Notes: generated from the sequence alone by a model not told the origin. A stretch of 64,000 nucleotides of DNA from Halopseudomonas bauzanensis (GCF_900114735.1 NZ_FOUA01000005.1:124001-188000); one strand, 5' to 3'. Numbered from the stretch's first letter, positions 29,684 to 39,388 are shown. Program-made: numbers and translations.

Positions 29684-30645
29684 CAGTTGCCACTCTTGCG
29701 CTTGCGCCGCCTGCGCTGACGCTTGGGATAGGGGCGCGCTTCGCCTTCCGGGCGGGTCTTGAAGCGTCGGTGCACCCACATGTACTGCTCGGGCTGGCGC
29801 AGAATCTCCTGCTCCACCCATTGATTGATGCGCAGCGCATCGGCTTCTTCATCACCCTGAGGGAAGTTCGCCAGCGGCGGATGCACGGTCAGCCGATAGC
29901 CCTGGGCCCCGGGCAGCCGGGTCTGGGTAAAAGGCACCACCCGAGCCTTGCCCAGCCGGGCGAAGGTAGCAGTGGCGGTGACGGTCGCGGCCGGAATACC
30001 GAACAGCGGTACGAACACACTGGCCTTGCGACCGTAATCCTGATCCGGTGCATACCAGATCCCCCGACCCTTGCGCAGCGACTTGAGCATGCTGCGCACA
30101 TCCTCGCGCTCCACGGCGATGGCATCGGCATTGTGCCGCTCGCGCCCGCGCCGCTGGACATAATCGAAGGCGGCGTTGCGGTGCTCGCGGTACATCCCGT
30201 CGATCGTCGCCCGCTGGCCGAGCAATGCCGCACCGATTTCCAGGGTGGTGAAATGCAGCGACATCAGCACCACGCCCTGCCCGGCCGCAGCGGCCTGCTG
30301 CAGATGCTCCAACCCCTCGATCTGCGCCAGCTTCGCCAATCGCCGCGGCGGCCACCACCAGGCGATGGCCATCTCGAACAGGGCGATGCCGTTGGATGCG
30401 AAGTTCTCGCGCAGCACCCGGTTACGCTGTTCCGCGCTCCACTGCGGAAAGCACAGTTCCAGGTTGATGCGGGCGATTTCCCGACGCTCACGCATCAGAT
30501 GATACATGCCCCAGCCGAGCAGGCGCCCCAGCTTCAGCAATACGGCAAACGGCAGGTGGATCACCAGCCACAACAGGCCCAGCCCAAGCCACATGGGCCA
30601 ATAACGTGGATGCAACAATGCCGCTTTGAAACCGGGACGAGTCAT
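29683..30645 (-). CDS. lipid A acyltransferase, LpxL/HtrB family
   Basis: Inner-membrane acyltransferase adding a secondary acyl chain to lipid A. 320 residues: N-terminal membrane helix (about 18-40), catalytic HFTTLE (HX4E), GIWYAPDQDYGRK and VPLFGIPAATVTATATFARL, and the end PEQYMWVHRRFKTRPEG, all typical of LpxL/LpxP. The basic tail KRQRRRRKRKSGN is unusual in its density of Arg/Lys. It is divergent from minC as in P. aeruginosa htrB2. Confidence 0.92.
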   Translation of the reverse strand: MTRPGFKAALLHPRYWPMWLGLGLLWLVIHLPFAVLLKLGRLLGWGMYHLMRERREIARINLELCFPQWSAEQRNRVLRENFASNGIALFEMAIAWWWPPRRLAKLAQIEGLEHLQQAAAAGQGVVLMSLHFTTLEIGAALLGQRATIDGMYREHRNAAFDYVQRRGRERHNADAIAVEREDVRSMLKSLRKGRGIWYAPDQDYGRKASVFVPLFGIPAATVTATATFARLGKARVVPFTQTRLPGAQGYRLTVHPPLANFPQGDEEADALRINQWVEQEILRQPEQYMWVHRRFKTRPEGEARPYPKRQRRRRKRKSGN

Positions 30646-30805
30646 CAGACAACCATAGTTTGAAAAAAAGCCATTCTACCCAAGCCGCCTGCCAGATGGG
30701 AAACCGCAGGCTCAAAGCGCCGGGCTGATCCGTTACCGGTTTCGGCTTGCCGTCGGACATGTCAGGCTATATAAGTGTGCCCACCAAACGCTCTATGGAT
30801 CTGCC

Positions 30806-31570
30806 ATGACTTCTGAAACAAATCTGGACCTGCTCGATACCGACCCTGTTTTCCAACTGAAGGGCGGCATGCTGACCATGACAGTGTTGGAGCTGGTTCA
30901 CCTGGCCCCACAACGCTTCGCCATACAGCTGGCGGAGAAGGTCGAACAGGCGCCGAATTTCTTCCAGGACACGCCGGTGTTGATCAGTCTGGAAAAACTG
31001 GACGATAACCTGGATATCTCCGGGCTGATCGCGCTGCTGCGGATCTGTCGGGATCATGGCCTGCAACCGGTAGCCCTGCGCGGTGCCGAACAGTTTCGCC
31101 CGCTCGCGCAGCAGGCCAGCCTGGTGCTGCTGCCTCCGGGACGCAACCGTGACAAAATAATCGAAGCGCCGGAACCTGCGCCGCAACCTGTTGCCCAACA
31201 AGCGGAGGTCGCTTCGGTGTCCGCACCTCAGCCGGCAGATACCACGCCGACCCGGGTGATAACCGAGCCGGTGCGCTCCGGGCAGCAGGTCTATGCCCGC
31301 GGCGGCGACCTTGTCGTGCTGGCACCGGTCAGTGCCGGCTCGGAGCTGCTTGCCGATGGGCACATCCACGTCTATGGCCCGCTGCGTGGCAGAGCCCTGG
31401 CGGGAGTAAGAGGCGACACCAGGGCACGCATTTTCTGCCAGTCGCTGGAGGCCGAACTGGTATCAGTGGCAGGGCAATACAAGGTGGCCGAGGACCTGCG
31501 GCGGCAACAATGGAAAGAGGCGGTACAGATATCACTCGAAGGTGACATCTTGAAGATAGCAGCCCTTTGA
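30806..31570 (+). CDS. minC: septum site-determining protein MinC
   Basis: Inhibitor of FtsZ ring assembly away from midcell. 254 residues: N-terminal FtsZ-inhibiting domain (about 10-115), an Ala/Pro/Gln-rich linker (about 120-160), and a C-terminal beta-helix with ARGGDLVVLAPVSAGSELLA and GHIHVYGPLRGRALAGVRG that binds MinD. The frame starts with ATG at 30806 after GGATCTGCC. It opens minCDE; 148 bases with small hairpins separate it from minD. Confidence 0.97.
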   Translation: MTSETNLDLLDTDPVFQLKGGMLTMTVLELVHLAPQRFAIQLAEKVEQAPNFFQDTPVLISLEKLDDNLDISGLIALLRICRDHGLQPVALRGAEQFRPLAQQASLVLLPPGRNRDKIIEAPEPAPQPVAQQAEVASVSAPQPADTTPTRVITEPVRSGQQVYARGGDLVVLAPVSAGSELLADGHIHVYGPLRGRALAGVRGDTRARIFCQSLEAELVSVAGQYKVAEDLRRQQWKEAVQISLEGDILKIAAL

Positions 31571-31718
31571 CAGATACTGTTCAGCCATTCGGGGCGCCCA
31601 TGAGCCGTGGCTCAACGCCGATCGCGAGCGTCCCAGGCAGGCCGGGACACATGGCACGCAACACCGGTTGTCCGGTGCACCCTAACAATCAAATTCAAGA
31701 TCAGTCAGGAAGGTCATT

Positions 31719-32525
31719 TTGGCAAAGATCCTAGTCATTACCTCAGGCAAGGGGGGCGTTGGTAAAACCACTACCAGCGCTGCCATCGGTACCGGACTCG
31801 CTCTGCGTGGATACAAGACAGTCATCGTCGATTTCGACGTAGGTTTGCGTAACCTCGACCTGATCATGGGTTGCGAGCGTCGCGTAGTCTATGACTTCGT
31901 CAACCTGATCAACGGCGACTCGAACCTCAATCAGACGCTGATCAAGGACAAGCGCTCCGACAATCTGTACATCCTTCCTGCTTCCCAGACCCGGGACAAG
32001 GACGCACTGACCCAGGAAGGGGTGCAGGGTGTGCTCGACCAGCTCAAGGAAACCTTCGATTTCATCGTCTGCGATTCCCCTGCCGGCATCGAGAAAGGCG
32101 CCCACCTGGCGATGTACTTCGCCGATGAGGCCATTGTCGTGACCAACCCGGAAGTCTCTTCCGTGCGCGACTCCGACCGCATGCTCGGCCTGCTGTCGAG
32201 CAAGTCGCGCCGCTCCGAACAGGGCGAAAAGATCAAGGAACACTTGCTGCTGACCCGCTACAGCCCGGAGCGTGTCGAGAATGGCGAAATGCTCTCGGTC
32301 AGCGATGTCGAGGACATTCTGTCGATCCCGCTGTTGGGGGTGATTCCCGAATCCCAGGCCGTACTCAAGGCGTCCAACCAGGGTATCCCGGTGATCATGG
32401 ATGACAAGAGCGATGCCGGGCAGGCCTACAGCGATGCCGTCGAACGTCTGCTTGGCAAGGAAGTGCCCCACCGCTTCCTCGAAGCCCAGAAGAAAGGGCT
32501 GCTCAAGCGCCTGTTCGGAGGATGA
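31719..32525 (+). CDS. minD: septum site-determining ATPase MinD
   Basis: Membrane-associated ParA-type ATPase that recruits MinC and oscillates with MinE. 268 residues with the deviant Walker [10 protein letters not shown] (about 11-19), [28 protein letters not shown], and a C-terminal amphipathic membrane anchor ([12 protein letters not shown]). The start codon is TTG at 31719 (Leu read as Met; [10 protein letters not shown] follows), with AGGAAGG five to six bases upstream; no in-frame ATG exists nearby. Confidence 0.97.
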   Translation: MAKILVITSGKGGVGKTTTSAAIGTGLALRGYKTVIVDFDVGLRNLDLIMGCERRVVYDFVNLINGDSNLNQTLIKDKRSDNLYILPASQTRDKDALTQEGVQGVLDQLKETFDFIVCDSPAGIEKGAHLAMYFADEAIVVTNPEVSSVRDSDRMLGLLSSKSRRSEQGEKIKEHLLLTRYSPERVENGEMLSVSDVEDILSIPLLGVIPESQAVLKASNQGIPVIMDDKSDAGQAYSDAVERLLGKEVPHRFLEAQKKGLLKRLFGG

Positions 32526-32526
32526 G

Positions 32527-32784
32527 ATGAGTCTTTTTGATTACTTCAGTCGTAAGAAGAAGCAGGACTCCCCCGCCTCCATGGCCAAGGAGCGCCTGCA
32601 GATCATCGTTGCCCATGAGCGTGGCCAGCGCAGTCAACCCGATTACCTGCCGCAGCTGCAGCAGGAAATCATCGACGTGATCAGCAAGTACGTACCGATC
32701 GACCGTGATCAGGTGCATGTCGCTCTGGATAACCAGGATGACTGCTCGATCCTGGAACTCAACATCACCCTGCCCGAACGCTAA
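32527..32784 (+). CDS. minE: cell division topological specificity factor MinE
   Basis: Drives MinD off the membrane at the edge of the MinCD zone. 85 residues: [12 protein letters not shown] (membrane and anti-MinCD part), [20 protein letters not shown], and the dimerising topological-specificity domain ending in [10 protein letters not shown]. The ATG is one base after the minD stop, with GGAGG ahead of it inside minD. The longer open frame to 32401 lies inside minD and is not used. Confidence 0.97.
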   Translation: MSLFDYFSRKKKQDSPASMAKERLQIIVAHERGQRSQPDYLPQLQQEIIDVISKYVPIDRDQVHVALDNQDDCSILELNITLPER

Positions 32785-32790
32785 CAGACA

Positions 32791-32812
32791 GGTGCCGCCG
32801 CCAGGCGGCACC
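32791..32812. terminator. hairpin between minE and rluA
   Basis: GGTGCCGCC / GGCGGCACC, a perfect nine-base stem with a four-base loop, eight bases after the minE stop. No U tract follows, so it may be only a partial terminator or an mRNA-stabilising structure. Confidence 0.45.
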
Positions 32813-32823
32813 GTGGTTACCCC

Positions 32824-33459
32824 ATGCCCCTGACCCATATCGGTATCCTCCATGAGGATCCGGCTTTTCTGATCGTCAACAAACCTACCCTGCTGTTGTC
32901 CGTCCCCGGCCGCGCCGAAGATAACAAGGACTGCCTGATCACCCGCCTGCAGGAAAACGGCTACCCCGAAGCCCGCATCGTGCACCGACTGGACTGGGAA
33001 ACCTCCGGTATCCTGGTGATTGCCCGCGACCCGGACAGCCACCGCGAACTGTCGCGTCAGTTCCAGGATCGCGAGACCGGCAAGACCTATATCGCCCTGT
33101 GCTGGGGCCAGCCCGAAGCGGACGCCGGGCACATCGACCTGCCTTTGCGCTATGATCCGCCCAACAAGCCACGGCACATCGTCGACCATGAGCAGGGCAA
33201 GCCGGCGCAGACCTTTTGGCGAGTACTGGAGCGCCATGCCGAGCATTGCCGGGTGGAACTGACGCCCATCACCGGTCGCTCGCACCAGCTGCGGGTGCAC
33301 ATGCTGAGCATCGGCCATCCGCTGTTGGGCGATCGTTTGTATGCCCATGAGGCGGCATTGGCTGCCTGCCCGCGCCTGGCACTGCACGCGGCCCGCCTGG
33401 AAATAAATCATCCGCAGAGTGGCGAGCGCCTGACCTTCGATTGCCCTGCCCCATTCTGA
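32824..33459 (+). CDS. rluA: rRNA/tRNA pseudouridine synthase RluA
   Basis: Dual-specificity pseudouridine synthase (23S rRNA 746 and tRNA 32 in E. coli). 211 residues with the catalytic HRLDWETSGILVIARD (Asp), GKTYIALCWG, and ITGRSHQLRVHMLSIGHPLLGDRLY, all diagnostic of RluA-family enzymes; the length matches RluA rather than the S4-containing RluC/RluD. It lies 39 bases after minE and 15 before apeB, as in P. aeruginosa. Confidence 0.94.
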   Translation: MPLTHIGILHEDPAFLIVNKPTLLLSVPGRAEDNKDCLITRLQENGYPEARIVHRLDWETSGILVIARDPDSHRELSRQFQDRETGKTYIALCWGQPEADAGHIDLPLRYDPPNKPRHIVDHEQGKPAQTFWRVLERHAEHCRVELTPITGRSHQLRVHMLSIGHPLLGDRLYAHEAALAACPRLALHAARLEINHPQSGERLTFDCPAPF

Positions 33460-33474
33460 CGTACAGGAGTATCC

Positions 33475-34767
33475 ATGACGCCCGATAATGCCAGTCAGTC
33501 CCTCGCGGACTTCATCCAGTCTTCTCCCACCCCTTTTCATGCCGCCCGCAGCCTGGCCGAGCGCCTGCAAGCTGCCGGTTATCAGGAACTGGATGAACGG
33601 GATGAATGGACGCTGGCCGACGGCGGGCGCTATTTCGTGCTGCGCAACCAGTCATCGCTGATCGCCTTCAGCCTGGGGCAGTCCAATGCCCTGCGCAACG
33701 GCATCAGAATGATCGGCGCGCACACTGACAGCCCCTGTCTGCGGGTCAAGCCGCAGCCGGAGTTGACTCGCCACGGCTTGTGGCAATTGGGCGTAGAAGT
33801 CTATGGCGGTGCGCTGCTGGCGCCGTGGTTCGACCGTGACCTGTCGCTGGCCGGCCGGGTGACTTGCCGGGATAGTGGCGGCCAACTGCATAATCTGCTG
33901 CTCGACTTCCAGCGCCCCATCGCTGTCATCCCCAACCTGGCGATTCACCTGAACCGGGACGTCAACGGCGGTTTCGCGGTCAATGCGCAGACCGATCTGC
34001 CGCCGGTACTGGCCCATGGCATCGAACCCAATCGCGATCTGCGTGCCCTGCTCGCCAATGAACTGACCCAGCAATATCCCGAGCGGGAGCCATTGCAGGT
34101 GCTGGATTACGAGCTCAGCTTCTATGACACCCAGCCCCCGGGGGTGATCGGGCTGGACGGCGATTTCCTGGCCGCTGCACGCCTGGATAATCTATTGTCC
34201 TGTCACGCCGGCCTCGAAGCCCTGTTGCGCAGTGATGGCAAGCAGGCCTGCCTGCTGGTCTGCACTGACCATGAAGAGGTGGGCTCCAGTTCCGCCTGCG
34301 GTGCCGATGGGCCGTTCCTGGAAGATGTACTGGCACGGTTGCTGCCGGATGAAAGCGAGCGCATCCGCACTATCCAGCGCTCGGTACTGGTCTCGGCGGA
34401 CAACGCCCACGCCATCCACCCCAATTACGCCGACCGCCACGACGGCAACCACGGCCCGCAACTCAACGCCGGCCCGGTGATCAAGATCAACAGCAACCAG
34501 CGCTACGCCACTACCAGCGAAACCGCTGCCCTGTTCCGCCACCTGTGCCAGCAGGTGGATGTTCCGATGCAGAGCTTCGTGGTACGCAGCGACATGGGCT
34601 GTGGCAGCACCATCGGCCCGATCACCTCCAGCCGCCTCGGTGTGCGCACCGTGGATATCGGCGCACCGACCTTCGCCATGCATTCGATTCGCGAACTGGC
34701 GGGGGTCAGGGATGTAGCGTATTTGCAGAAGGTGCTGACCGCGTTTATGGATTGCGAGCAGGTATAA
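33475..34767 (+). CDS. apeB: M18 family aminopeptidase ApeB
   Basis: Dinuclear-zinc, dodecameric aminopeptidase that prefers acidic or neutral N-terminal residues. 430 residues with the metal-ligand segments [40 protein letters not shown] and [24 protein letters not shown] precedes the ATG. It follows rluA closely and is the end of the minCDE-rluA-apeB run. Confidence 0.95.
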   Translation: MTPDNASQSLADFIQSSPTPFHAARSLAERLQAAGYQELDERDEWTLADGGRYFVLRNQSSLIAFSLGQSNALRNGIRMIGAHTDSPCLRVKPQPELTRHGLWQLGVEVYGGALLAPWFDRDLSLAGRVTCRDSGGQLHNLLLDFQRPIAVIPNLAIHLNRDVNGGFAVNAQTDLPPVLAHGIEPNRDLRALLANELTQQYPEREPLQVLDYELSFYDTQPPGVIGLDGDFLAAARLDNLLSCHAGLEALLRSDGKQACLLVCTDHEEVGSSSACGADGPFLEDVLARLLPDESERIRTIQRSVLVSADNAHAIHPNYADRHDGNHGPQLNAGPVIKINSNQRYATTSETAALFRHLCQQVDVPMQSFVVRSDMGCGSTIGPITSSRLGVRTVDIGAPTFAMHSIRELAGVRDVAYLQKVLTAFMDCEQV

Positions 34768-34791
34768 CATCCACTTTATTTGCGCCTTTAA

Positions 34792-34825
34792 TGTGGGAGG
34801 GCCGAATTCCTCGACCCTCCCAACA
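34792..34825. repeat. degenerate REP-like inverted repeat
   Basis: TGTGGGAGGG ... CCCTCCCAACA with a thirteen-base loop between convergent apeB and the quinone oxidoreductase gene. It shares the TGTGGGAG start with the REPIN at 28391 and appears to be a decayed single copy; it may act as a terminator. Confidence 0.6.
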
Positions 34826-34861
34826 CCACGCCCCTCGGGAGCATGGCGTCTGGGTGCGGCG

Positions 34862-35818
34862 CTAGGCTTGCCCGTTCACCAACACGATCTTGCCAACAAT
34901 CTGATCCCTGGCCAGCTCGGCAAAGGCTTCCTCAGCCTGCTCGAACGAATAAGTCTTGGCCACCAACGGCTTCAATTGCCCCGTCTCGAACAACGGCCAC
35001 AGACGCTCTTCCATCCGCGCCAGCAATCCGGCCTTGAAGTCGGCGCTGCGGGTACGCAGGGTCGAGCCGGTGAGCTGCAGGCGCTTGACCAGCACCTTGG
35101 CCAGATCCAGCTCAGCCTGGCGTCCACCCATCAGACCAATCATCACCCAGCGACCGTCCAGCGCCAGCAGATCGAGATGATCCGAGGCGTAATTGGCACC
35201 CACCGGGTCCAAGACCACATCAAACGGCCCATCTGCCTTGAGCCCGCTGATGCCTTCATGGCGCAGCACGCCGCCCTGGGCGCCCAGTGCCTTGCAGATA
35301 TCCAGTTTTTCCTGGCTACCCAGGGTGACCCAGCAGGGGTTGCCGAAGGCCTTGCATAACTGAATGGCGGCGGTGCCCACGCCACTGGCGCCGGCGTGGA
35401 TCAGCACCTTCTCACCGGGTTGCGCCGCGCCCAACTCGAATACGTTCAACCAGGCAGTACTGAACACCTCGGGAATCGCGGCCGCATCTTCCCAGCCCAT
35501 ACCCTGGGGAACCGGCAGCAGATGCCGTCCGTCGATCACCACCTCATCGGCCATGCCACCACCGGCCAACAGGGCACAGACCCGGTCGCCCACGGACCAG
35601 CGGCTATCGCCACAGATCTCGACCACCTCACCGGCACATTCCAGGCCCAGAATGTCCGTAGCGCCGGGCGGCGGCGGGTAGTTTCCGGCCTTCTGCAACA
35701 GGTCCGCGCGATTGATTCCCGCGGCCCGAATACGCACCCGAACCTGCCCCGGCGCCAGCGCTACAGCCGCCTCCGTACGCCAGCTCAGTACCCCGGCTTC
35801 AGCTTGCAATCCTCTCAC
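34862..35818 (-). CDS. NAD(P)H quinone oxidoreductase (zinc-independent MDR)
   Basis: Medium-chain reductase of the quinone oxidoreductase/PIG3 type. 318 residues: GroES-like domain with RAAGINRADLLQKAGNYPPP (the PIG3-type signature) and LGLECAGEVVE, Rossmann fold with LIHAGASGVGTAAIQLCKAF, and DPVGANYASDHLDLL. Zinc-ligand cysteines are absent. The start is GTG 35818 after GGGGGC. It is divergent from prc. Confidence 0.92.
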   Translation of the reverse strand: MRGLQAEAGVLSWRTEAAVALAPGQVRVRIRAAGINRADLLQKAGNYPPPPGATDILGLECAGEVVEICGDSRWSVGDRVCALLAGGGMADEVVIDGRHLLPVPQGMGWEDAAAIPEVFSTAWLNVFELGAAQPGEKVLIHAGASGVGTAAIQLCKAFGNPCWVTLGSQEKLDICKALGAQGGVLRHEGISGLKADGPFDVVLDPVGANYASDHLDLLALDGRWVMIGLMGGRQAELDLAKVLVKRLQLTGSTLRTRSADFKAGLLARMEERLWPLFETGQLKPLVAKTYSFEQAEEAFAELARDQIVGKIVLVNGQA

Positions 35819-35920
35819 GGTGCCCCCATAGTTATCAGTCGAATCGGTTTGAAAAGGGAACCCTAGGGCCCCTGTCGAGCACTAAAGCATATCCTCACCT
35901 CTCCGGACACGATACCTTTG

Positions 35921-38041
35921 ATGACAGTTTCCAACATCTTGCGCAAATCCTGCCTGATTGCTCTGCTCAGCCTTGGCACCAGCGCTTTCGCCGCAGAAAC
36001 AGCCGACAGCGCAATGCCGATATTCGATCTGGAGAGTCTGCAACCGACCCGCGAGCAGATGATTGCCAGCCTCAATACCGTTGAGCTGCTGCGCCGTCAC
36101 CACTACAACCGCATCAGTCTGGACGACGCCCTGTCCAGCGAGATCTTCGACACTTATCTGCGCCAGCTCGACCCCCAGCGCAGCTTGTTCACCGCTGCCG
36201 ACATCAGCACATTCGAAGAGTACCGCCACAAGCTCGACGACCTACTGCTGGTCGGTGATTTGAGCGTCGGTTTCGCCATGCATACCCGGCAGATCCAGCG
36301 CGCCGACCAGCGTATGGTCTACGCCCTGCAATTGCTGCGCGAAGGTATTGGCCAGCTGGATTTCAGCAGCGACCAGAACATCCTGATTGACCGCGAGAAG
36401 GCCGAATGGCCTGCTGATCAACAGGCACTCCATGTGCTCTGGCGGCAGCAGATCAAAGATGAAGTGCTGCGCCTGAAACTGGCCGGACGCGAGCAGGACT
36501 CCATTCAGGAGCTCCTGGAGAAGCGTTATCTCAATGCTCAGAAACGCCTGTACCAGACTCGCAGCGAAGACATCTTCCAGAACTACATCAATGCCCTGGC
36601 CCAGGTCTACGATCCGCATACCCAGTATCTGTCTCCGGACAATGCGGAAAATTTCGACATCAACATGAGCCTGTCGCTGGAAGGTATCGGTGCGGTCCTG
36701 CAGAGCGACAACGACCATACCAAGATCGTTCGCCTGGTGCCGGCCGGCCCTGCGGAGAAGAGCAAGCAGCTCGCCCCCGCCGACCGCATCATCGGTGTTG
36801 CCCAGGACCAGGGTGAAATGGTCGATGTGGTTGGTTGGCGCCTGGACGAGGTGGTCAAGCTGATCCGCGGCCCGAAAGGCTCCTCGGTACGCCTGGAAGT
36901 GATTCCCGCCAGCAACCCGCCCAGTGACATGACCAGTCGCGAAGTGGCCCTGGTCCGCGAGGCGGTGAAACTCGAAGATCAGGCCGCCAAGTCGTCGGTA
37001 CTGGAATTCAACGAACAGGGTAACGATTACCGCATCGGCGTGATCGAGGTCCCCGGTTTCTATATCGATTTCAAGGCCTACCGACGCGGCGACCCGGACT
37101 ACCGCAGTACCACTCGCGATGTGCGCCATCTGCTCAGCGACCTGCAGGAACAGGAAGTCGACGGCATCGTGCTCGACCTGCGCAACAATGGTGGTGGCTC
37201 CCTGCAGGAAGCCACCGAGCTGACCGGCCTGTTCATCGATAAGGGGCCAACCGTACTGGTACGTGACAGCAAAGGCGACGTGCAGGTGCTGGACGACCCC
37301 GAAGCCGGTATCACCTACGGCGGGCCGATGGCAGTCATCGTCAACCGGCTGTCGGCTTCAGCGTCGGAGATCTTCGCCGGCGCCATGCAGGATTACGGGC
37401 GGGCGCTGGTGATTGGTGAACCGACCTTCGGCAAGGGTACGGTACAGTCGATCCAGCCGCTGAATCACGGCGAGCTGAAATTCACCCTGGCCAAGTTCTA
37501 TCGGGTCTCCGGCCAGAGCACCCAGAATCGCGGCGTGGTGCCAGACATTACTTACCCGTCGCTGCTGGATACCGTGGAGATCGGCGAAAGCAGCCTGCCC
37601 CGCGCCCTACCCTGGGACACCATTCCCGCAGCCCGTTACCAGGCCGACAGCCGGCTGGAACAGTTCATTCCGCTGCTGACCGACAAACACAAGGCACGGG
37701 CCGCCAATGACCCTGAGTTCGCTTATACGCTGGCGCGCATCGAGCTGAACCGCGCCATGCAGGAGCGCGAGTACCTGCCGCTGAACGAAGAGCGTCGCCG
37801 GACCGAACAGAAGGAGTTCGAGGACAAGTTGCTGGCCATGGAAAACACCCGACGCAAGGCGCTGGGCGAAGAGCCTCTGGCTGCGCTGGACAAGGAAGAT
37901 CCGCTGATGGACGGCACCGGTATTCCCTCGCCGATGGCCGAGGAAGAGAGCACCGATGAGAACGATCCCTTCCTGGCGGAAACCGGCCATATCCTGATTG
38001 ATCTGCTGGAACTCAAGCGACAGGTCGCCAGCGCCAGCTAA
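35921..38041 (+). CDS. prc: periplasmic tail-specific protease Prc
   Basis: S41-family C-terminal-processing protease in the periplasm, acting on cell-wall enzymes and misfolded proteins. 706 residues from ATG 35921 (a TTG precedes it directly): signal peptide (about 1-25, ending ALA-like in TSAFA), N-terminal domain, PDZ (about 235-330), and the catalytic Ser in NRLSASASEIFAGAM with Lys in TFGKGTVQSIQP, then the DUF3340 C-terminal domain. A long hairpin lies downstream. Confidence 0.95.
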   Translation: MTVSNILRKSCLIALLSLGTSAFAAETADSAMPIFDLESLQPTREQMIASLNTVELLRRHHYNRISLDDALSSEIFDTYLRQLDPQRSLFTAADISTFEEYRHKLDDLLLVGDLSVGFAMHTRQIQRADQRMVYALQLLREGIGQLDFSSDQNILIDREKAEWPADQQALHVLWRQQIKDEVLRLKLAGREQDSIQELLEKRYLNAQKRLYQTRSEDIFQNYINALAQVYDPHTQYLSPDNAENFDINMSLSLEGIGAVLQSDNDHTKIVRLVPAGPAEKSKQLAPADRIIGVAQDQGEMVDVVGWRLDEVVKLIRGPKGSSVRLEVIPASNPPSDMTSREVALVREAVKLEDQAAKSSVLEFNEQGNDYRIGVIEVPGFYIDFKAYRRGDPDYRSTTRDVRHLLSDLQEQEVDGIVLDLRNNGGGSLQEATELTGLFIDKGPTVLVRDSKGDVQVLDDPEAGITYGGPMAVIVNRLSASASEIFAGAMQDYGRALVIGEPTFGKGTVQSIQPLNHGELKFTLAKFYRVSGQSTQNRGVVPDITYPSLLDTVEIGESSLPRALPWDTIPAARYQADSRLEQFIPLLTDKHKARAANDPEFAYTLARIELNRAMQEREYLPLNEERRRTEQKEFEDKLLAMENTRRKALGEEPLAALDKEDPLMDGTGIPSPMAEEESTDENDPFLAETGHILIDLLELKRQVASAS

Positions 38042-38082
38042 GGGAACGCGTTTATATTCCTGCCATCTCGCTGACTGGTCAT

Positions 38083-38123
38083 TCAGCTGCCTTACCCGGC
38101 TCCCCGCCGGGCAAGGCAGCTGA
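38083..38123. terminator. long hairpin downstream of prc
   Basis: Arms 38083-38100 and 38106-38123 pair at 17 of 18 positions around a TCCCC loop. No T run follows, so it may stabilise or terminate the prc transcript rather than being a classic intrinsic terminator. Confidence 0.6.
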
Positions 38124-38276
38124 CATAGGGCCCCACCATATAGCTCCATCCCCAACCACACTCAGCCTCTGCCCGAGCGCATGTTCATCTAGTTGAACGG
38201 GCAGCTCCAGGTAGAACTGAAAAGAAAGGGGTGTGCCAAGGCAGCTCGGCGCAGCTAAGGACCTGCTTATTCGAGG

Positions 38277-38299
38277 TTACCCACAGTTACTGTGGATAA
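38277..38299. repeat. inverted DnaA-box-like palindrome
   Basis: TTACCCACAGT, one base, ACTGTGGATAA. The right half read on the minus strand is a perfect consensus DnaA box TTATCCACA and the left half differs by one base. The arms match at 10 of 11 positions. Confidence 0.55.
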
Positions 38300-38477
38300 G
38301 TCTGTGAACAAGGCTTGAGCAAAGCGGGCAAATGCCCGGTTAGATGCGCCTCGACTCACTCTGGACGTTTTTTAACCAACCACAAAAACCTTGAAAAACA
38401 GGTACTTGCGGGAGCAGTTAAAGATGCTGGAAGGAGGCAAATTGTCGCTTGCCTGTTACCGGTGGAATGTGCATAAC

Positions 38478-38529
38478 GGTAACACTCCGAGGCCCGCAAT
38501 CTCTGTTCCGGGCCTCGGCAGGTGTTACC
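38478..38529 (-). terminator. long hairpin downstream of fklB
   Basis: GGTAACAC and GTGTTACC plus CCGAGGCCCG and CGGGCCTCGG form an 18-base-pair stem with a small bulge and about a 12-base loop, starting eight bases after the fklB stop. It lacks a clear U run (GTTATG follows on the minus strand). Confidence 0.6.
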
Positions 38530-38536
38530 CTATGAC

Positions 38537-39238
38537 TTACTCGGCGTCTTGCTGGATGCCCAACAGTTCCATTTCGAAAACCAGAATGGAGTTCGGCGGA
38601 ATCACCGGGCTGGGGCTGCCGGGACCGTAGGCCAGATCGCTGGGAATGGTGACCTTCCACTTGTCGCCGACCCGCATCAGCTGCAGTGCCTCGACCCAAC
38701 CCGGAATAACACCGCTGACCGGCAGATCGACCGGCTCGCCACGGCTGATGGAGCTGTCGAACACGGTACCATCGGTGAGCTTGCCTTCGTAGTGGACCGA
38801 GACCACATCGCTGGCCTGCGGCTGAGCACCGTCGGCTGCGCCGGATTCGATCACTTCATACTGCAGGCCCGACTCCGTGGTGATCACCCCTTCGCGCTTG
38901 GCATTCTCCGCCAGGAAGCTGGTGTTGGATTCGAGCTGCTCGGTACTCAGATTGGTGGCACGCTCTTCGGCTTGCGATTGCAACTCGGCGAAGGCAGCCA
39001 TCAGTTCCTCCTCGCCGACCCGGGCTTCGGTCCCGGCCAGAGCATCTTCCATGCCCAGCGCGAGCGCCTGGGTGTCGATGTCCTCCAGGCCATCCTGCAG
39101 CAGGCTCTGACCCATGTTCAGACCGATGCCATAGGACGCCTGCTGAATGGACGTGGTGAGTTCGGGTTCCTTTTCACTGCAACCCACCAAAGTGATAACG
39201 CTGAGTGCAACACTGGCTGCCAGCAGATTCCGCTTCAT
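38537..39238 (-). CDS. FKBP-type peptidyl-prolyl isomerase, lipoprotein
   Basis: FkpA/FklB-type prolyl isomerase. 233 residues: lipoprotein signal with lipobox LVGC (Cys20), an N-terminal dimerisation helix region (ASYGIGLNMGQSLLQDGLED; AFAELQSQAEERATNLSTEQ), and the FKBP domain from about residue 120 (VVSVHYEGKLTDGTVFDSS, VIPGWVEALQLMRVGDKWKV, LAYGPGSPSPVIPPNSILVF). The lipobox suggests a membrane-anchored periplasmic folding helper. GAGG precedes ATG 39238. Confidence 0.94.
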   Translation of the reverse strand: MKRNLLAASVALSVITLVGCSEKEPELTTSIQQASYGIGLNMGQSLLQDGLEDIDTQALALGMEDALAGTEARVGEEELMAAFAELQSQAEERATNLSTEQLESNTSFLAENAKREGVITTESGLQYEVIESGAADGAQPQASDVVSVHYEGKLTDGTVFDSSISRGEPVDLPVSGVIPGWVEALQLMRVGDKWKVTIPSDLAYGPGSPSPVIPPNSILVFEMELLGIQQDAE

Positions 39239-39345
39239 GCTTACCTCTTCGACTTGCCCACTCGGGGCGAAAATAAAGCAAGAAGCATAACAGCGCAGTC
39301 CTGGTCCGGCTACCGCCCAGATTGGGCTGATTTTTTCATCCGCCC

Positions 39346-39371
39346 AAAGAAAACGGGGGCCGGAGCCCCCG
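39346..39371 (-). terminator. terminator after the KGG gene
   Basis: CGGGGGC / GCCCCCG stem with a four-base loop and TTTTCTTT on the minus strand, about 18 bases after the stop. Confidence 0.9.
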
Positions 39372-39388
39372 CTTCAACACAACACCGC

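Larger units (their letters stand above)
38042..38536. other. 495-base structured intergenic region between prc and fklB
   Basis: No supported gene. It holds a long hairpin at 38083-38123, a near-palindrome with DnaA-box-like halves at 38277-38299, a GGGCA/TGCCC dyad near 38326-38337, a T6 run near 38369, and a third long hairpin at 38478-38529 just after the fklB stop. Its length and density of dyads are unusual for this compact chromosome. Confidence 0.7.

Noticed and set aside
38277-38299. Replication origin
   Set aside because: Only one perfect and one near DnaA box, no AT-rich unwinding region and no dnaA, dnaN or parAB neighbours.
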